A stretch of 64,000 nucleotides of DNA from Chitinophagaceae bacterium (GCA_019752045.1 JAIEMP010000014.1:32684-96683), one strand, 5' to 3'; positions 10,830 to 19,974 are shown, numbered from the stretch's first letter. Notes: generated from the letters alone by a model not told the origin. Numbers and translations: made by a program.

Positions 10830-11390
10830 TCAGGAGAGCTTCTTTCTTATTCTGCTTAATCGTTCTTTGGTAATGCCAAGATAGGATGCTATATAGCCAA
10901 GAGGTATTTTCTTTATCTCTTCTGGTTGAGTTTGAAGTAATTGAAGGTAACGTTGCTCAGCCGTCATACTTCTGTTTTGATGCAGACGGGTTTCCAGCGT
11001 TTCAACATAATTTGCCAATAAAGTAATAATAAAATCCTGTAGCGGAAGGTTGTTATTTCTTGCTTCAAATAAATCTTCTTTTGGAAATATCAATACAACG
11101 GCATCGGTAAGAGCCTCTATCGTTTCGGTAGAGGGGATATTATTAAATAATGAATACGGATTGGTGTCAAGGTCTCCTTTAAAAGTAAAACCTGTTATGA
11201 AATCCTGTTCATCAGTTGTCCTGTATGTTCGAAAGACACCCTCAAGTACCAGAAAAAATAAATTACAGTGTAATCCTTGTTCAACCAGGTATTTCCCTTT
11301 TTCAATATTTCGTTGCCTTGCAAAAGTCAGAAGCGGCAACAAGGCTTCCGGAAGCTGTTTGGTGTCAAAATTAATCTTTGGGCTAAGCAT
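10830..11390 (-). CDS. Crp/Fnr-family transcriptional regulator
   Basis: The N-terminal half (residues 15-115) is a cyclic-nucleotide-binding-like jelly roll (GKYLVEQGLHCNLFFLVLEGVFRTYRT), and the C-terminus holds a winged helix-turn-helix (IPLGYIASYLGITKERLSRIRKKL). No iron-sulfur cysteine cluster as in FNR is present. Proteins of this group in Bacteroidota commonly sense small molecules or redox state. It lies upstream of the barrel/serine hydrolase pair in the same orientation with a 65-base gap, so it may control them. Starts at ATG 11390. Confidence 0.88.
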   Translation of the reverse strand: MLSPKINFDTKQLPEALLPLLTFARQRNIEKGKYLVEQGLHCNLFFLVLEGVFRTYRTTDEQDFITGFTFKGDLDTNPYSLFNNIPSTETIEALTDAVVLIFPKEDLFEARNNNLPLQDFIITLLANYVETLETRLHQNRSMTAEQRYLQLLQTQPEEIKKIPLGYIASYLGITKERLSRIRKKLS

Positions 11391-12000
11391 TTAACTATTT
11401 GAAAAAGAAAGATAAACAAAGAGTTTTACTTCCGAATTCACAAATAAATAAAATAACGTTTTGTTCAACAAAAAGGGCTGAAACCATGAATAATTGATAA
11501 CGGAACATAGCAGACCCGGCGTAATCATTTCACCGTTTATATAAATCGTTACTCCTTCGTCATAACGAAACAGCGAAACCATTGCGGCGGGTAAAGATTA
11601 TTGGGAATTGAGATTGGCTTTTCTGCCAGATACACAAAAACTATTCTGCCAAACACAATTCCACACATTCAAGTATTCCAGATACTTTAAAGAATCCCTT
11701 TCTCATCTCTCAAGTAAGAATCTGCAAATATTATTAATCCGTTTTGTAAGAAAATGGGTAAAAGCGAAAGCGAAGTTATGCGGCTGCGATAATGATTTAT
11801 CAAAGTGCAAAAAGACTACGGCATAAACAAGCATATCCCACACTACTTAAGATTTTATTTATTCCGTTTCCTTTTTGCTTCCGTGCAGCCGCCTTACTGT
11901 AATGCTTTCTTTTTTTCCATTTTTTCTTTTACAAAACATTTTTTTTCATCATCAGAACACAATTAAACAATCATTTTTTAAACATTTAAAATTCCATGTT
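11391..12000. other. Gene-poor stretch between the Crp/Fnr and SSB genes
   Basis: About 600 bases with no reading frame I can defend. Short frames at 11391-11582 (minus) and 11608-11826 (plus) lack recognisable content and plausible starts. The last 130 bases before the SSB gene are very T-rich and A-rich and probably carry its promoter. A candidate place for an old element junction, but no repeat or tRNA piece is visible. Confidence 0.5.
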
Positions 12001-12399
12001 ATGCAAATCATCGGACGAGTAACAGCAGACGCAACCTTTAGCGAAACAAAAGCAGGGAAAAAAGTAGTGAACTTTTCTATTGCTATTAATGACACTTACA
12101 AAACAAAGGGAAGTACCGAGGTACAAAAAATTGTAACTTATGTTAATTGTGCTTACTGGATTAAGCCCGGTATTGCACCGTATTTAACCAAAGGCTCATT
12201 AGTGGAGTGCAATGGCCGTGTTGGTGCAAACGCCTGGACAAACAAAGAAGGCGAAGTAAAAGCTAGCCTTACCTTTCATGTAAACAGTATTAAACTACAT
12301 GGTAAACCAAATGGCGGCAGTAATACACCTGCACCAGTTGTACCAATGAACACTGCACCAGCAGCCCTTTCAGAAGTAGCAGAAGACTTACCATTTTAA
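12001..12399 (+). CDS. ssb: Single-stranded DNA-binding protein
   Basis: A short SSB of 132 residues with an OB fold (MQIIGRVTADATF, AGKKVVNFSIAIND, VTYVNCAYW, LVECNGRVGANAW) and the acidic tip EDLPF that binds partner proteins. The frame is open upstream to 11875, but ATG 12001 begins the conserved strand, so I chose it. In Bacteroidota, short SSBs like this paired with DUF932 genes are typical of conjugative and mobilizable elements rather than the housekeeping copy. It is followed by a hairpin terminator and the broken DUF932 gene. Confidence 0.9.
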   Translation: MQIIGRVTADATFSETKAGKKVVNFSIAINDTYKTKGSTEVQKIVTYVNCAYWIKPGIAPYLTKGSLVECNGRVGANAWTNKEGEVKASLTFHVNSIKLHGKPNGGSNTPAPVVPMNTAPAALSEVAEDLPF

Positions 12400-12407
12400 A
12401 CAAACAG

Positions 12408-12444
12408 GCATCCCCTCATAAGGCGGGGTGCTTTTCATTTTTTA
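12408..12444 (+). terminator. Terminator-like hairpin after ssb
   Basis: GCATCCCC (12408-12415) can pair, with a bulged T, with GGGGTGC, followed by CTTTTCATTTTTT. It lies between ssb and the DUF932 gene, so the downstream gene probably has its own promoter or depends on read-through. Confidence 0.6.
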
Positions 12445-12464
12445 TCAAACAAAAATTTACAACT

Positions 12465-12974
12465 ATGGGACACAATATCAATTTTAATGAGAAAACAGGT
12501 AAACACAGTTTCTTTTCTGTAAAAGAAAAAGCATGGCACGGTTTAGGGCAGATAGTGCAGGACTATCCCAACAGCGCAGCAGCATTGCAATTTGCAGGGC
12601 TTGATTTTGAAGTTTACAAAAGACCAAACATTCATATACTGGACAATGGCAATGAGATTATTTCTACCAGTTCATTTTATACATACAGACCTGATACCAA
12701 CGCTGTATTAGGCGACCGTTTGGGGAAAGATTATGAAGTGGTACAAAATGCAGATGCCTTTGGTTTCTTTGATGCTATTGTAGATGGTGATGGCATTCAA
12801 TACGAAACCGCCGGAGCATTGGGTAAAGGCGAAAAGATTTTTATTACTGCTAAACTGCCGGGTTACATCAAAGTGGGTAATGATGATATGGTTGAAAAAT
12901 ATTTGTTCCTGACAACTTCGCATGATGGCTTACCCAACATTTCCGCCTCCACGTTTAGAAGTGGAAAGCATTAA
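12465..12974 (+). pseudogene. DUF932 (phage/plasmid-like TIGR03299-type) protein, C-terminally truncated
   Basis: Residues 1 to about 155 match the N-terminal part of DUF932 proteins (MGHNINFNEKTGKHSFFSVKEKAWHGLGQ, then the YEVVQNADAFGFFD and GEKIFITAKLPGYIKVG blocks). These proteins are usually more than 300 residues long and are found on plasmids, phages and integrative elements next to SSB genes; their job is unknown. Here the text leaves the family after TTSHDGLPNIS and stops within 12 residues (SGKH stop at 12974). The following 260 bases do not continue the gene in any frame, so this is a recombination or deletion breakpoint near 12,930-12,950, not a simple frameshift. Confidence 0.75.
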
Positions 12975-13232
12975 TGCTTCTTCTGTAAGATTGTCAAGTA
13001 ACATTAAATTGATCCTATGATTAATGAACCATGTATCAATAATTTATTGTTCAATCGGTGACATACTTAACTTAAAATTATTCTGTTGTCGGCTTTGATT
13101 AGTTTGGCGTCGCTTATTAATTACCGCTAACTTGAGTGGTTGCGAAATTTAAAGATATAAACTTTCGAAAATACTCCCAAAATGATGTCATTTGTGAATG
13201 CATCAATTGGTGTATTTATTCCATTTTGAAAT

Positions 13233-14207
13233 TTACTGTACTATTATTTTTTGAGTATAATTTTCTGTTTTTATTAAATAAATACCGGCTGCACACTTTG
13301 TTAAATCAATATATTTTACGCCTTCATTAATATTCTGGGTAAATAGTAGTTTACCATCTGCGGCATAAATAGAAAGTAACATAGCTTTATTTGCCTTTAC
13401 AATTAGTGTTTTATTAATAATGGGATTACCAAGCACAGCAAAAGATTCTTCAGCGGTATTGAATGATAATTTATTTACTAAACTGTATGTAAACCGGTTA
13501 TCTGTATCTACTTGTTTAATACGGTAATAATTAACACCAGCTTTGGGGTTTGTATGTATAAAACTATAATTATTAACAGTGCTTAAGCCCAGTGCAGCTA
13601 CACTTCCAATATCATTCCAGTCTGTACTGTTTTTGCTATGTTGAATAAGGAAGTTTTTTGTGTTTAGTTCTTGTGCTGTACTCCATTTAAGTAAGGCCAT
13701 GTTATCTTGTTTGGTAGCAGTAAACCACAGCCAATTAAGCGGTAGTGGTAAAGATTGATTTGCAAGTGTAAGTTCATTAAGCACCGAAGAAATATTATTG
13801 ATGAGTATAAAGTTATTGGTGGCATCCCTGGTGGTGGGCAACCAGCTATTCCAAAAAGTACCATTATGAATATTCAGTGTGAGTACATTTTCGGGAATAT
13901 TATTAAGTTCGGTACCATCGGTATAGTTTATCTGTATGTTACCGTTAAAAACGGGAGTATTGTTTATAAATTGGTACACTCTAAAAATATAGGGATTAGG
14001 GGTGGTGTGAGTAACAGCAGTGGTTCTGATTAATTCATTATCAGTTATTGTAAAATTAGCTGTGGGCATCAGCGTTAATCCATCTGCATGAAAAGTTGCA
14101 CCATTAGTAACGGTTATGCTGCCGCCAGGAGTAATTTTTAAAAGCTGGGCATTTGTTGCACTTAAAAAAACAACAACCAACAGCACTAAGCAAATTTCTT
14201 TTTTCAT
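13233..14207 (-). CDS. Secreted protein with C-terminal T9SS type A sorting domain
   Basis: ATG 14207 begins a signal peptide (MKKEICLVLLVVVFLSATNAQ). The C-terminal 80 residues are a type A sorting domain of the type IX secretion system (AVLGNPIINKTLIVKANK, IYAADGKLLFTQNI, GVKYIDLTKCAAGIYLIKTENYTQKIIVQ), which sends proteins across the outer membrane and is cleaved on export. The middle contains strand-rich text and a fibronectin-like stretch (WLWFTATKQDNMALLKWSTAQELNTKNF), a common layout before such sorting domains. It is the last gene of a leftward surface-protein block, 22 bases after the decayed gene at 14230-14643. Ligand or enzyme activity is not evident. Confidence 0.85.
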   Translation of the reverse strand: MKKEICLVLLVVVFLSATNAQLLKITPGGSITVTNGATFHADGLTLMPTANFTITDNELIRTTAVTHTTPNPYIFRVYQFINNTPVFNGNIQINYTDGTELNNIPENVLTLNIHNGTFWNSWLPTTRDATNNFILINNISSVLNELTLANQSLPLPLNWLWFTATKQDNMALLKWSTAQELNTKNFLIQHSKNSTDWNDIGSVAALGLSTVNNYSFIHTNPKAGVNYYRIKQVDTDNRFTYSLVNKLSFNTAEESFAVLGNPIINKTLIVKANKAMLLSIYAADGKLLFTQNINEGVKYIDLTKCAAGIYLIKTENYTQKIIVQ

Positions 14208-14229
14208 TATAGTATCTTTTATGGCAGGT

Positions 14230-14643
14230 TTATTTATTTTCAACTGCTTTTAACCGCCAGGTTAATTTTTCTATCTGTTGTTTTAGTAGTTCTATTTGTT
14301 TATTCAACTGCTGTGTAGCACAATTATTGAGCGTTGTTAACGAATTACAATCCACATTCAATAAATCGGTTACTTTTTCTGTAAACCAGAACCATTGCTA
14401 ATTTCATCGTTGTATTTGTAGCCCGTTATTTCTATTTGGCTTAAAACCGCTAAACCTTTTTATTGGTAATGTTCTTATATTTTTTGATGCACATCTGATG
14501 TGGGAATAAATCCGCCGCCGTTTGCCCATATCTAACTATCAGTACAAATAACAATGCTTCCAGCCGCAGTTGATTACCTCAATGCCTTTACAGGCAGGCA
14601 CCAGCAGTTTATCGTTTGCCGGCAGTAGTAACTGATGGTTCAT
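14230..14643 (-). pseudogene. Decayed tail-fibre-like (S74 chaperone-type) surface gene
   Basis: On the minus strand, ATG 14643 opens a 34-residue piece (MNHQLLLPANDKLLVPACKG...INCGWKHCYLY) that ends at a stop. Further pieces in shifted frames continue it: GGGFIPTSDVHQKIYKNIT, then LSQIEITGYKYNDEIS, then VTDLLNVDCNSLTTLNNCA and a coiled-coil end (KQIELLKQQIEKLTWRLKAVENK) with stop at 14230-14232. The order of parts matches the tail of Bacteroidota surface proteins that carry an intramolecular chaperone of the endosialidase (peptidase S74) type plus coiled coil. Several frame breaks show it is dead. It lies 35 bases after the third paralogue and 22 before the T9SS gene. Confidence 0.6.
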
Positions 14644-14678
14644 AAAATAATAGTTTTAAATTTGCTGCAGGCATACAG

Positions 14679-15539
14679 CTATTTAATTTTTGCACAAATG
14701 CAGGATACACTCATATTATAACCAGAGGGGCCACTGTTGTTTACCCTTATAGCCCAGCCATCCATTGCAGATGTGGGGCCCGAAAAAAGAATTTTCGTGT
14801 CAAGGCCTCCCAAACCATCGTAATGCCCTCCTCCACCGGAAATTACTTTATATCCCACAGGGCATAAAGCAACCTCAAGCCTGCTGCTCAGGGCAGGCAC
14901 AATAAAATTTTGGGTTACCAACTGCGTGGCCATATTCAGTTTGCCTGAATACAAAATTTCGCCATTGTCAGTATTCATTAATAACCCAAAATTGTTTAAC
15001 CCTTTACCATAAAACCCCACCTGGTTATTATTAGCCATACCAATAAAGGCTTGTGAATTGAGATTGTTGATATCATTAAGCCAAATACCGGGAGTTGTAA
15101 AATCAGCCCCCCCGCTGCGGATACGCATCCGGCCATTTACATCAAGCTTGTAAGCAGGGTTGGAATTGGCGATACCTACATTACCGGTATTGGTAGCCAT
15201 CACAAACCCAAAATCACCAAACCCGGTTCCGTAAAAACCCAGCAACGTGTCATTAACCATACCTGCAAAAGCCGGGGTACTACTGTTGGTAATATCATTA
15301 AACCATATACCGGGTGTGGTAAAAGGGGTGCCGCCGCTGCGGATGCGTATACTACCTTGAACATCCAGCTTAAATTCAGGAATAGTAATGCCTAAGCCCA
15401 GGCTGTCTGTTACAAATACATTACCTTTTACATGCAGTTTTTGTTGTGGTGTGGTGGTGCCAATGCCTACGTTTTGGGCGGTCGCATATTTAGTTAAACC
15501 GGCAAGTACAAGGAGTACTATTAATTTATTCTTTTTCAT
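14679..15539 (-). CDS. Tail-fibre-like repeat surface protein, paralogue 3
   Basis: A secreted protein with signal peptide (MKKNKLIVLLVLAGLTKYATAQ; start at ATG 15539) and the repeat NVGIGTTTPQQKLHVKGN followed by LDVxGxxRIRSGG and GIWFND/GIWLND blocks (two copies). Such GIGTxxPxxKLHV repeats are typical of Bacteroidota surface proteins that resemble phage tail fibres. The C-terminus (VISGGGGHYDGLGGLD, MSVSCICAKIK) is shared with the two upstream paralogues. It is the fourth gene of a leftward operon and begins 33 bases after the second paralogue. Role unknown; surface adhesion or a shaft structure is a guess. Confidence 0.8.
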   Translation of the reverse strand: MKKNKLIVLLVLAGLTKYATAQNVGIGTTTPQQKLHVKGNVFVTDSLGLGITIPEFKLDVQGSIRIRSGGTPFTTPGIWFNDITNSSTPAFAGMVNDTLLGFYGTGFGDFGFVMATNTGNVGIANSNPAYKLDVNGRMRIRSGGADFTTPGIWLNDINNLNSQAFIGMANNNQVGFYGKGLNNFGLLMNTDNGEILYSGKLNMATQLVTQNFIVPALSSRLEVALCPVGYKVISGGGGHYDGLGGLDTKILFSGPTSAMDGWAIRVNNSGPSGYNMSVSCICAKIK

Positions 15540-15572
15540 TTCCACACTATTTTTATTTGATGAGAATGATTG

Positions 15573-16439
15573 TTACTTGATTTTTGCACAAATACAGGAT
15601 GCGCTGATGCTACGGGTAATGAGGCCACTGTTATATACTTTAATAACCCAACCGTCCTTTTGGTCTTTAGGGCCCGAAAAAAGAATTTTTAAATCAACAT
15701 CACCTGAACCGTCATAATGCCCGCCTCCGCCTGAGAGAGCTTTATAGCCTGCACTGCAGTTTACAGTTAACGTGGCAGTGGCTGCACCGGATATAGAAGA
15801 GTTTAAATTTACCAACTGCATATCCATATTTAATGTACCTGTGTATGAAATTTCTCCATCATCGGTATTCATCAATAACCCAAAATTTGCTAACCCTGTT
15901 CCATAAAACCCCACCTGGTTGTTATTAGCCGTACCCATAAAGGCTGCCGTATTAGTATTGTTGATATTATTAAACCAAATACCAGGTGTAGAATTGGTGC
16001 CGCCACTTCGGATACGCATCCGTCCATTTACATCCAGCGGAAAGTTAGGGGCAATAGTGCCAATACCCACATAACCACTGTTAGTATTCATTGCCAACCC
16101 GAAATTATTATATCCGGTTCCATAAAGGCCTACTGTAACGTTATCTACCATGCCTAAAAAAGCAACCTTGCTGGTGTTGTTAATACTATTGAGCCATATT
16201 CCTGACTTTTCAGCGGGATTGATGCTGCTGCGTATGCGTATGCGGTCACTTACATCCAACCTAAACATGGGGGTATCAACCCCGATGCCCAGATTTTCGG
16301 TTACAACTGCATTACCTTTTACATGCAATTTTTGTTGTGGAGTATTGGTGCCAATGCCTGTGTTTTGGGCAAACCCATGTTTAATGAACCCTAAAAGAAC
16401 AAAGAATATTATTAATTTATACTTCTTCATTTCTGCCAT
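15573..16439 (-). CDS. Tail-fibre-like repeat surface protein, paralogue 2
   Basis: Same architecture as its neighbours: signal peptide (KYKLIIFFVLLGFIKHGFAQ), TGIGTNTPQQKLHVKGN, two LDVxxRxRIRS-GIWxN units, VGFYGTGLANFGLLMNTDDGEIS, and the C-terminal GGGGHYDGSGDVDLKILFSGP...CICAKIK. I chose ATG 16439 (MAEMKKYK), which lies 22 bases after the first paralogue's stop; ATG 16430 is as likely. A longer frame start at 16493 would overlap the upstream gene. Near-identical DNA blocks are shared with the other two copies, so gene conversion is likely. Confidence 0.8.
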   Translation of the reverse strand: MAEMKKYKLIIFFVLLGFIKHGFAQNTGIGTNTPQQKLHVKGNAVVTENLGIGVDTPMFRLDVSDRIRIRSSINPAEKSGIWLNSINNTSKVAFLGMVDNVTVGLYGTGYNNFGLAMNTNSGYVGIGTIAPNFPLDVNGRMRIRSGGTNSTPGIWFNNINNTNTAAFMGTANNNQVGFYGTGLANFGLLMNTDDGEISYTGTLNMDMQLVNLNSSISGAATATLTVNCSAGYKALSGGGGHYDGSGDVDLKILFSGPKDQKDGWVIKVYNSGLITRSISASCICAKIK

Positions 16440-16461
16440 ATTTTTTTTAAGAGAATAATTG

Positions 16462-17313
16462 CTATTTAATTTTTGCACAAGTGCAGGATGCACTTACGTT
16501 CCGGGCAACAAAACCACTGTTCGTTCCTCTTACAATCCAGCCATTCATTGCGGATGTGGGGCCTGAAAAAAAAATTTTAATATCAACATCACCAAAGCCT
16601 TCAAAATGTCCACCTCCCCCTGAAAGTACCTGATATCCCTGAGGACAAGTAACAGACACTGCGAAAGTACTTAAGGCGGGTGCTACAGCATTTTGAGTTG
16701 TCAACTGCATGTCCATATTCAGTGTACCTGTGTAAGAAATTTCACCATTGTCCGTATTCATCAATAACCCAAAATTGCCTAACCCTGTTCCATAAAACCC
16801 CACCTGGTTATTATTAGCCATACCAATAAAGGATTGGGTATTGCTATTATTGATATTATTAAGCCAAATACCCGGTGCTGTAAAATTGGTACCCCCGCTT
16901 CTGAGTCTTATCCGTCCATTTACATCCAACAGAAAGTTAGGATCAGTAGTACCAATACCCACAAAACCATTGATTGTTCTCATAAGTACCCCATTAGCAG
17001 GGGTCGTTCCAAAAAGCCCTATGTCGCTATCGATTGACGTAAAAATATAGGCAGCCAATTGGGAGTTTGTAAGGTTATTGAAAAATATAGAAGGAGATAA
17101 CCCAACGTGTGACCTAATACGAACAGGGCCACCTACATCCAGCCTAAAAGCGGGGGTATCAACACCAATACCCAAACTGTCTGATACAAACACATTGCCA
17201 TTTACATGGAGTTTTTGAACCGGATTGGCGGTGCCAATGCCTACGTTTTGAGAATTGCTTGTAAATGCAGTGGATAAAAAAAATATCGTAGCCAGTAAAT
17301 TTTTTTGTTTCAT
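16462..17313 (-). CDS. Tail-fibre-like repeat surface protein, paralogue 1
   Basis: Signal peptide MKQKNLLATIFFLSTAFTSNSQ, then NVGIGTANPVQKLHVNGN, LDVGGPVRIRS, GFVGIGTTDPNFLLDVNGR and the NNNQVGFYGTGLGNFGLLMN block, ending CTCAKIK. It is the first of three tandem paralogues and begins 6 bases after a 47-residue membrane protein gene. Compared with the others its first repeat unit is the most divergent (SPSIFFNNLTNSQLAAYIF). No catalytic motif is visible. Confidence 0.8.
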   Translation of the reverse strand: MKQKNLLATIFFLSTAFTSNSQNVGIGTANPVQKLHVNGNVFVSDSLGIGVDTPAFRLDVGGPVRIRSHVGLSPSIFFNNLTNSQLAAYIFTSIDSDIGLFGTTPANGVLMRTINGFVGIGTTDPNFLLDVNGRIRLRSGGTNFTAPGIWLNNINNSNTQSFIGMANNNQVGFYGTGLGNFGLLMNTDNGEISYTGTLNMDMQLTTQNAVAPALSTFAVSVTCPQGYQVLSGGGGHFEGFGDVDIKIFFSGPTSAMNGWIVRGTNSGFVARNVSASCTCAKIK

Positions 17314-17319
17314 TTTGGT

Positions 17320-17463
17320 TTATTTTAAAGTAGAGTTATTTATTTGTTCATCCAGCCTGTTTATCCGCTGCCTGCTTTTCCATAGCATGACTGATATCAC
17401 AAAAAACAACACTGCAACGATCAGCAGCCAGATATTTTTTTGAATTGAATCACGGAGCTTCAT
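17320..17463 (-). CDS. Small single-pass membrane protein, 47 aa
   Basis: A short frame from ATG 17463 to TAA 17320-17322. It encodes a short polar start (MKLRDSIQKN), one transmembrane helix (IWLLIVAVLFFVISVMLW) and a basic, coiled tail (KSRQRINRLDEQINNSTLK). It ends 6 bases before the start of the first surface paralogue in the same direction, so it looks like the first gene of that operon. The positive-inside pattern suggests the C-terminus lies in the cytoplasm. No known family recognised; the layout resembles small membrane adaptors. Confidence 0.65.
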   Translation of the reverse strand: MKLRDSIQKNIWLLIVAVLFFVISVMLWKSRQRINRLDEQINNSTLK

Positions 17464-17595
17464 AACCTGCACAAACTACAATACGAAAGAAGGGTACACC
17501 AAGAAAACACCGCTGCAAAAGGGCTGCAAGGGGTGCTGCAAAAACGCTGCAATTGATAAGTTAAACGAGAAATTGAGGGTTTACATGATTAACCG

Positions 17596-17626
17596 CCGTC
17601 AGGGTTTAAACCGCTGACGGTTTTTT
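17596..17626 (+). terminator. Terminator-like hairpin between the surface operon and the TPR-LuxR gene
   Basis: CCGTCAG (17596-17602) pairs with CTGACGG (17614-17620); the loop itself contains GGTTTAAACC and six T follow at 17621-17626. The T run is on the plus strand although both flanking genes are on the minus strand, so it may only act as a hairpin barrier after the TPR-LuxR gene, which ends at 17644. Confidence 0.5.
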
Positions 17627-17643
17627 ACCAGCTGCCGGAATTA

Positions 17644-19353
17644 CTAAAGATTTTTTATAAAAAATTCCAGTGCATCCGGCTGTATGTTGTCAGAGGTTAT
17701 ACCCAACCGCTGCCGCAGCCTTGTTTTATTTCCCCTTACACTACTTAAACTTATGCCTTGCATGGAGGCCATTTGTTTATTATCTAATCCAAGGCGGATG
17801 AGGGCCGCCAGCCTGATTTCAGCAAGTGTTATATCAGGCGACTGCTGCCGCAGTTTTTCAAAAAAACCAGGATGTGCTTTTTCAAACAGGGTTTTAAAAT
17901 TATTCCAGTCATCATCGGTTAATATGGTTTGATGGATGAGTTCATCTGTTTGCTGTTCTTCCATTTTTGAAATACGGCCGGTAAGTTGTTCAATCTGTTC
18001 ATTTTTCTCCAGCAGGGTTTGGGTAAACAGGTGCAGTTGTTGGGTTGCAGATGATGCCTTCTCGTCTGCAATTTGCTTTTGCTGCAGCACCAGTTTATAT
18101 TTCAGTTTTTGCCGGCTTATGAAAAGCCAGCCAGCCAGTAACAGCACCGCCAGGCTGCCCATCAAAAAATTAAACCGTAACTGTTCGGTTTTCTTTTCTT
18201 TCAGCACCAGGTTATAACTGTTCTGGTTATTTTCAAAATCAAGCCGCAGTTTTAGCTGTTCATAATTAGTGCGGTTAATAACGGTATTAACAGAATCATT
18301 CTGCTGCTGGTGCAATTGTAAATAATAAAAAGCTGAATCGTAACTGCCGGTGGTTTGAAGAAACCGGGCTTTAATTTTGTAAATCACAATCCTGTCAAGC
18401 AGCCGCTTATTTAACTGCAGTGCTTTGGTAAGTAATGCAGCAGCTTCAGTTTTCTTTCCTGTACCTGTGTAATACTCAGCTAAAAACGCCATAGTAAGCC
18501 CGGCATTGCCTGGCTCATTGTATTTTAAACAACTGTCAATATCCTGCTGCCACAGTGCCACAGCATCAGCGGCACGGTTTTTCATTCTCAACACATCACC
18601 TATATTACCTGCTGCAATACCCACCCACACACCATTGTTTTGCAGGCGGGCCACCTGCATGGTTTTATCAAAATAAAAAATAGCAGAATCATAATTACCC
18701 AATACCCTGAAACTTAATGCTGTATTATTATACAGGCCAATGGCATTTTCATTGATATCTTTTATTGCCCTTGAACGGATAATATCCCGGCAATAACTAA
18801 GGCATTGGCCATAATTGTGTGTGGTATATAAGTAAGAGGATGTGTATAGCTTATTGCGGCTGAGAAATGAGCTATTGTAATTTAATTTCTCTGCCAGTTC
18901 AATAGCTTTCAGGTTATAAAAGAGCCCTTTTTCCAAGTTGCCGCTTTCAAGATGATAAAAAGCATTTATAAAACAGGCAGACATAAGCAGGTGTTCATCT
19001 CCCAGTTCATTTGCATTTTGCACTACTTTTTTACACCAATCATCGCAGTTCAACCCTTCAAACGGCCTCCAGTATGCATGTGCCATTTTTGCCTTAAGCA
19101 AGTTAATTTTTGCAGTTAACAATTTACCAGGTGATGCCCCAGCTTCTTTCACTATCAGTTGGAGCGACTGTACCCTGTAATTGCTATCCTGTAAAAGCCA
19201 TTCCTTCCATATACGGTCAGTGGCAGCAGCAGAATCGTTATATGGAGTTTTCAACATGGCCAGCCAGCGGCCAAAATCAGATTTACTTTGTGCTTTTACC
19301 TGCAGAAAAGCCGAGAGATAAAATAAAAATAAAGCAGCCTTAGGATGTAACAT
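17644..19353 (-). CDS. TPR-repeat membrane regulator with LuxR-type helix-turn-helix
   Basis: A signal peptide (MLHPKAALFLFYLSAFLQVKAQ) is followed by about 330 residues of tetratricopeptide-like helices in the periplasm, one transmembrane helix (FLMGSLAVLLLAGWLFI), a coiled coil, and a cytoplasmic C-terminal helix-turn-helix (TLAEIRLAALIRLGLDNKQMASMQGISLSSVRGNKTRLRQRLGI). It is a one-component membrane regulator common in Bacteroidota. It lies directly upstream of the surface-protein operon, on the same strand with an 180-base gap holding a hairpin, so control of that operon is a reasonable inference. Confidence 0.82.
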   Translation of the reverse strand: MLHPKAALFLFYLSAFLQVKAQSKSDFGRWLAMLKTPYNDSAAATDRIWKEWLLQDSNYRVQSLQLIVKEAGASPGKLLTAKINLLKAKMAHAYWRPFEGLNCDDWCKKVVQNANELGDEHLLMSACFINAFYHLESGNLEKGLFYNLKAIELAEKLNYNSSFLSRNKLYTSSYLYTTHNYGQCLSYCRDIIRSRAIKDINENAIGLYNNTALSFRVLGNYDSAIFYFDKTMQVARLQNNGVWVGIAAGNIGDVLRMKNRAADAVALWQQDIDSCLKYNEPGNAGLTMAFLAEYYTGTGKKTEAAALLTKALQLNKRLLDRIVIYKIKARFLQTTGSYDSAFYYLQLHQQQNDSVNTVINRTNYEQLKLRLDFENNQNSYNLVLKEKKTEQLRFNFLMGSLAVLLLAGWLFISRQKLKYKLVLQQKQIADEKASSATQQLHLFTQTLLEKNEQIEQLTGRISKMEEQQTDELIHQTILTDDDWNNFKTLFEKAHPGFFEKLRQQSPDITLAEIRLAALIRLGLDNKQMASMQGISLSSVRGNKTRLRQRLGITSDNIQPDALEFFIKNL

Positions 19354-19525
19354 AACGGGCTGTAATATACAAAAAGGCTGCTAACTGGTTACCAGTATTC
19401 CTTAACTTTAAAACATATGTTTTGCGTTACATTTAATTAATAATAAAAGGCCCAATACTTACTGTGTAACAGAAATTTGGTTTTATAGATTCTGCCATTA
19501 AATGGTTAGGAAAAAGCTTGTTTAT

Positions 19526-19804
19526 TTAAGATAGTTTATAAACCATCAATCCCCAATTTAATCCCAGCAAAACACTCTTATTAATCGCAATATTTGTATT
19601 CGGTGCATCATACCAATTTCCTTCACTAGTCTTGCATAATTTATAAGTTTCGCCTGTAGAAGAAGTAATAAAGTATTCATCTAAAACAGCAACAGCTGCA
19701 CCTAAAATATTTTTTATTTCTACCTGCTTTCTGGTATAAGAAAACTGGTTGTTATCGCCAAAATTAATCTGCCTAATTTCTTCAGTCTTTATATCCATTT
19801 CCAT
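19526..19804 (-). CDS. Hypothetical protein, 92 aa
   Basis: A frame from ATG 19804 with plausible coding text (EEIRQINFGDNNQFSYTRKQVEIKN, TYKLCKTSEGNWYDAPNTNI). No signal peptide, no membrane segment and no family recognised. It stands alone between the TPR-LuxR gene and the oriT candidate, in a region that may be near an element boundary. Coding status is moderate because there is no neighbour in the same transcript. Confidence 0.45.
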   Translation of the reverse strand: MEMDIKTEEIRQINFGDNNQFSYTRKQVEIKNILGAAVAVLDEYFITSSTGETYKLCKTSEGNWYDAPNTNIAINKSVLLGLNWGLMVYKLS

Positions 19805-19974
19805 GTAGTAAAAATAACCATTCTTAAGTAAATGAAACTTTATGTATTGCCTGACTAAATATTAGCCAAGCAAACAGCAATACTGGTACAGATTTTACAC
19901 CTGTTATTCTATGAATTTGCAATGGCATAAAATATTCTCAACGAATAGATTTTGTAAAGGCATAATGTGCCGTG

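Noticed and set aside
11816..11823. GACTACGG as a left copy of the tRNA attachment site
   Set aside because: Only six to seven bases match the core and the next bases differ; this is expected by chance.
11391..11826. Short frames at 11391-11582 (minus) and 11608-11826 (plus)
   Set aside because: No recognisable content, no plausible start context and no neighbour in the same transcript; the composition looks non-coding.
13136..13330. 64-residue frame on the plus strand
   Set aside because: Low-complexity AT-rich text that overlaps the 3' end of the T9SS gene on the other strand.
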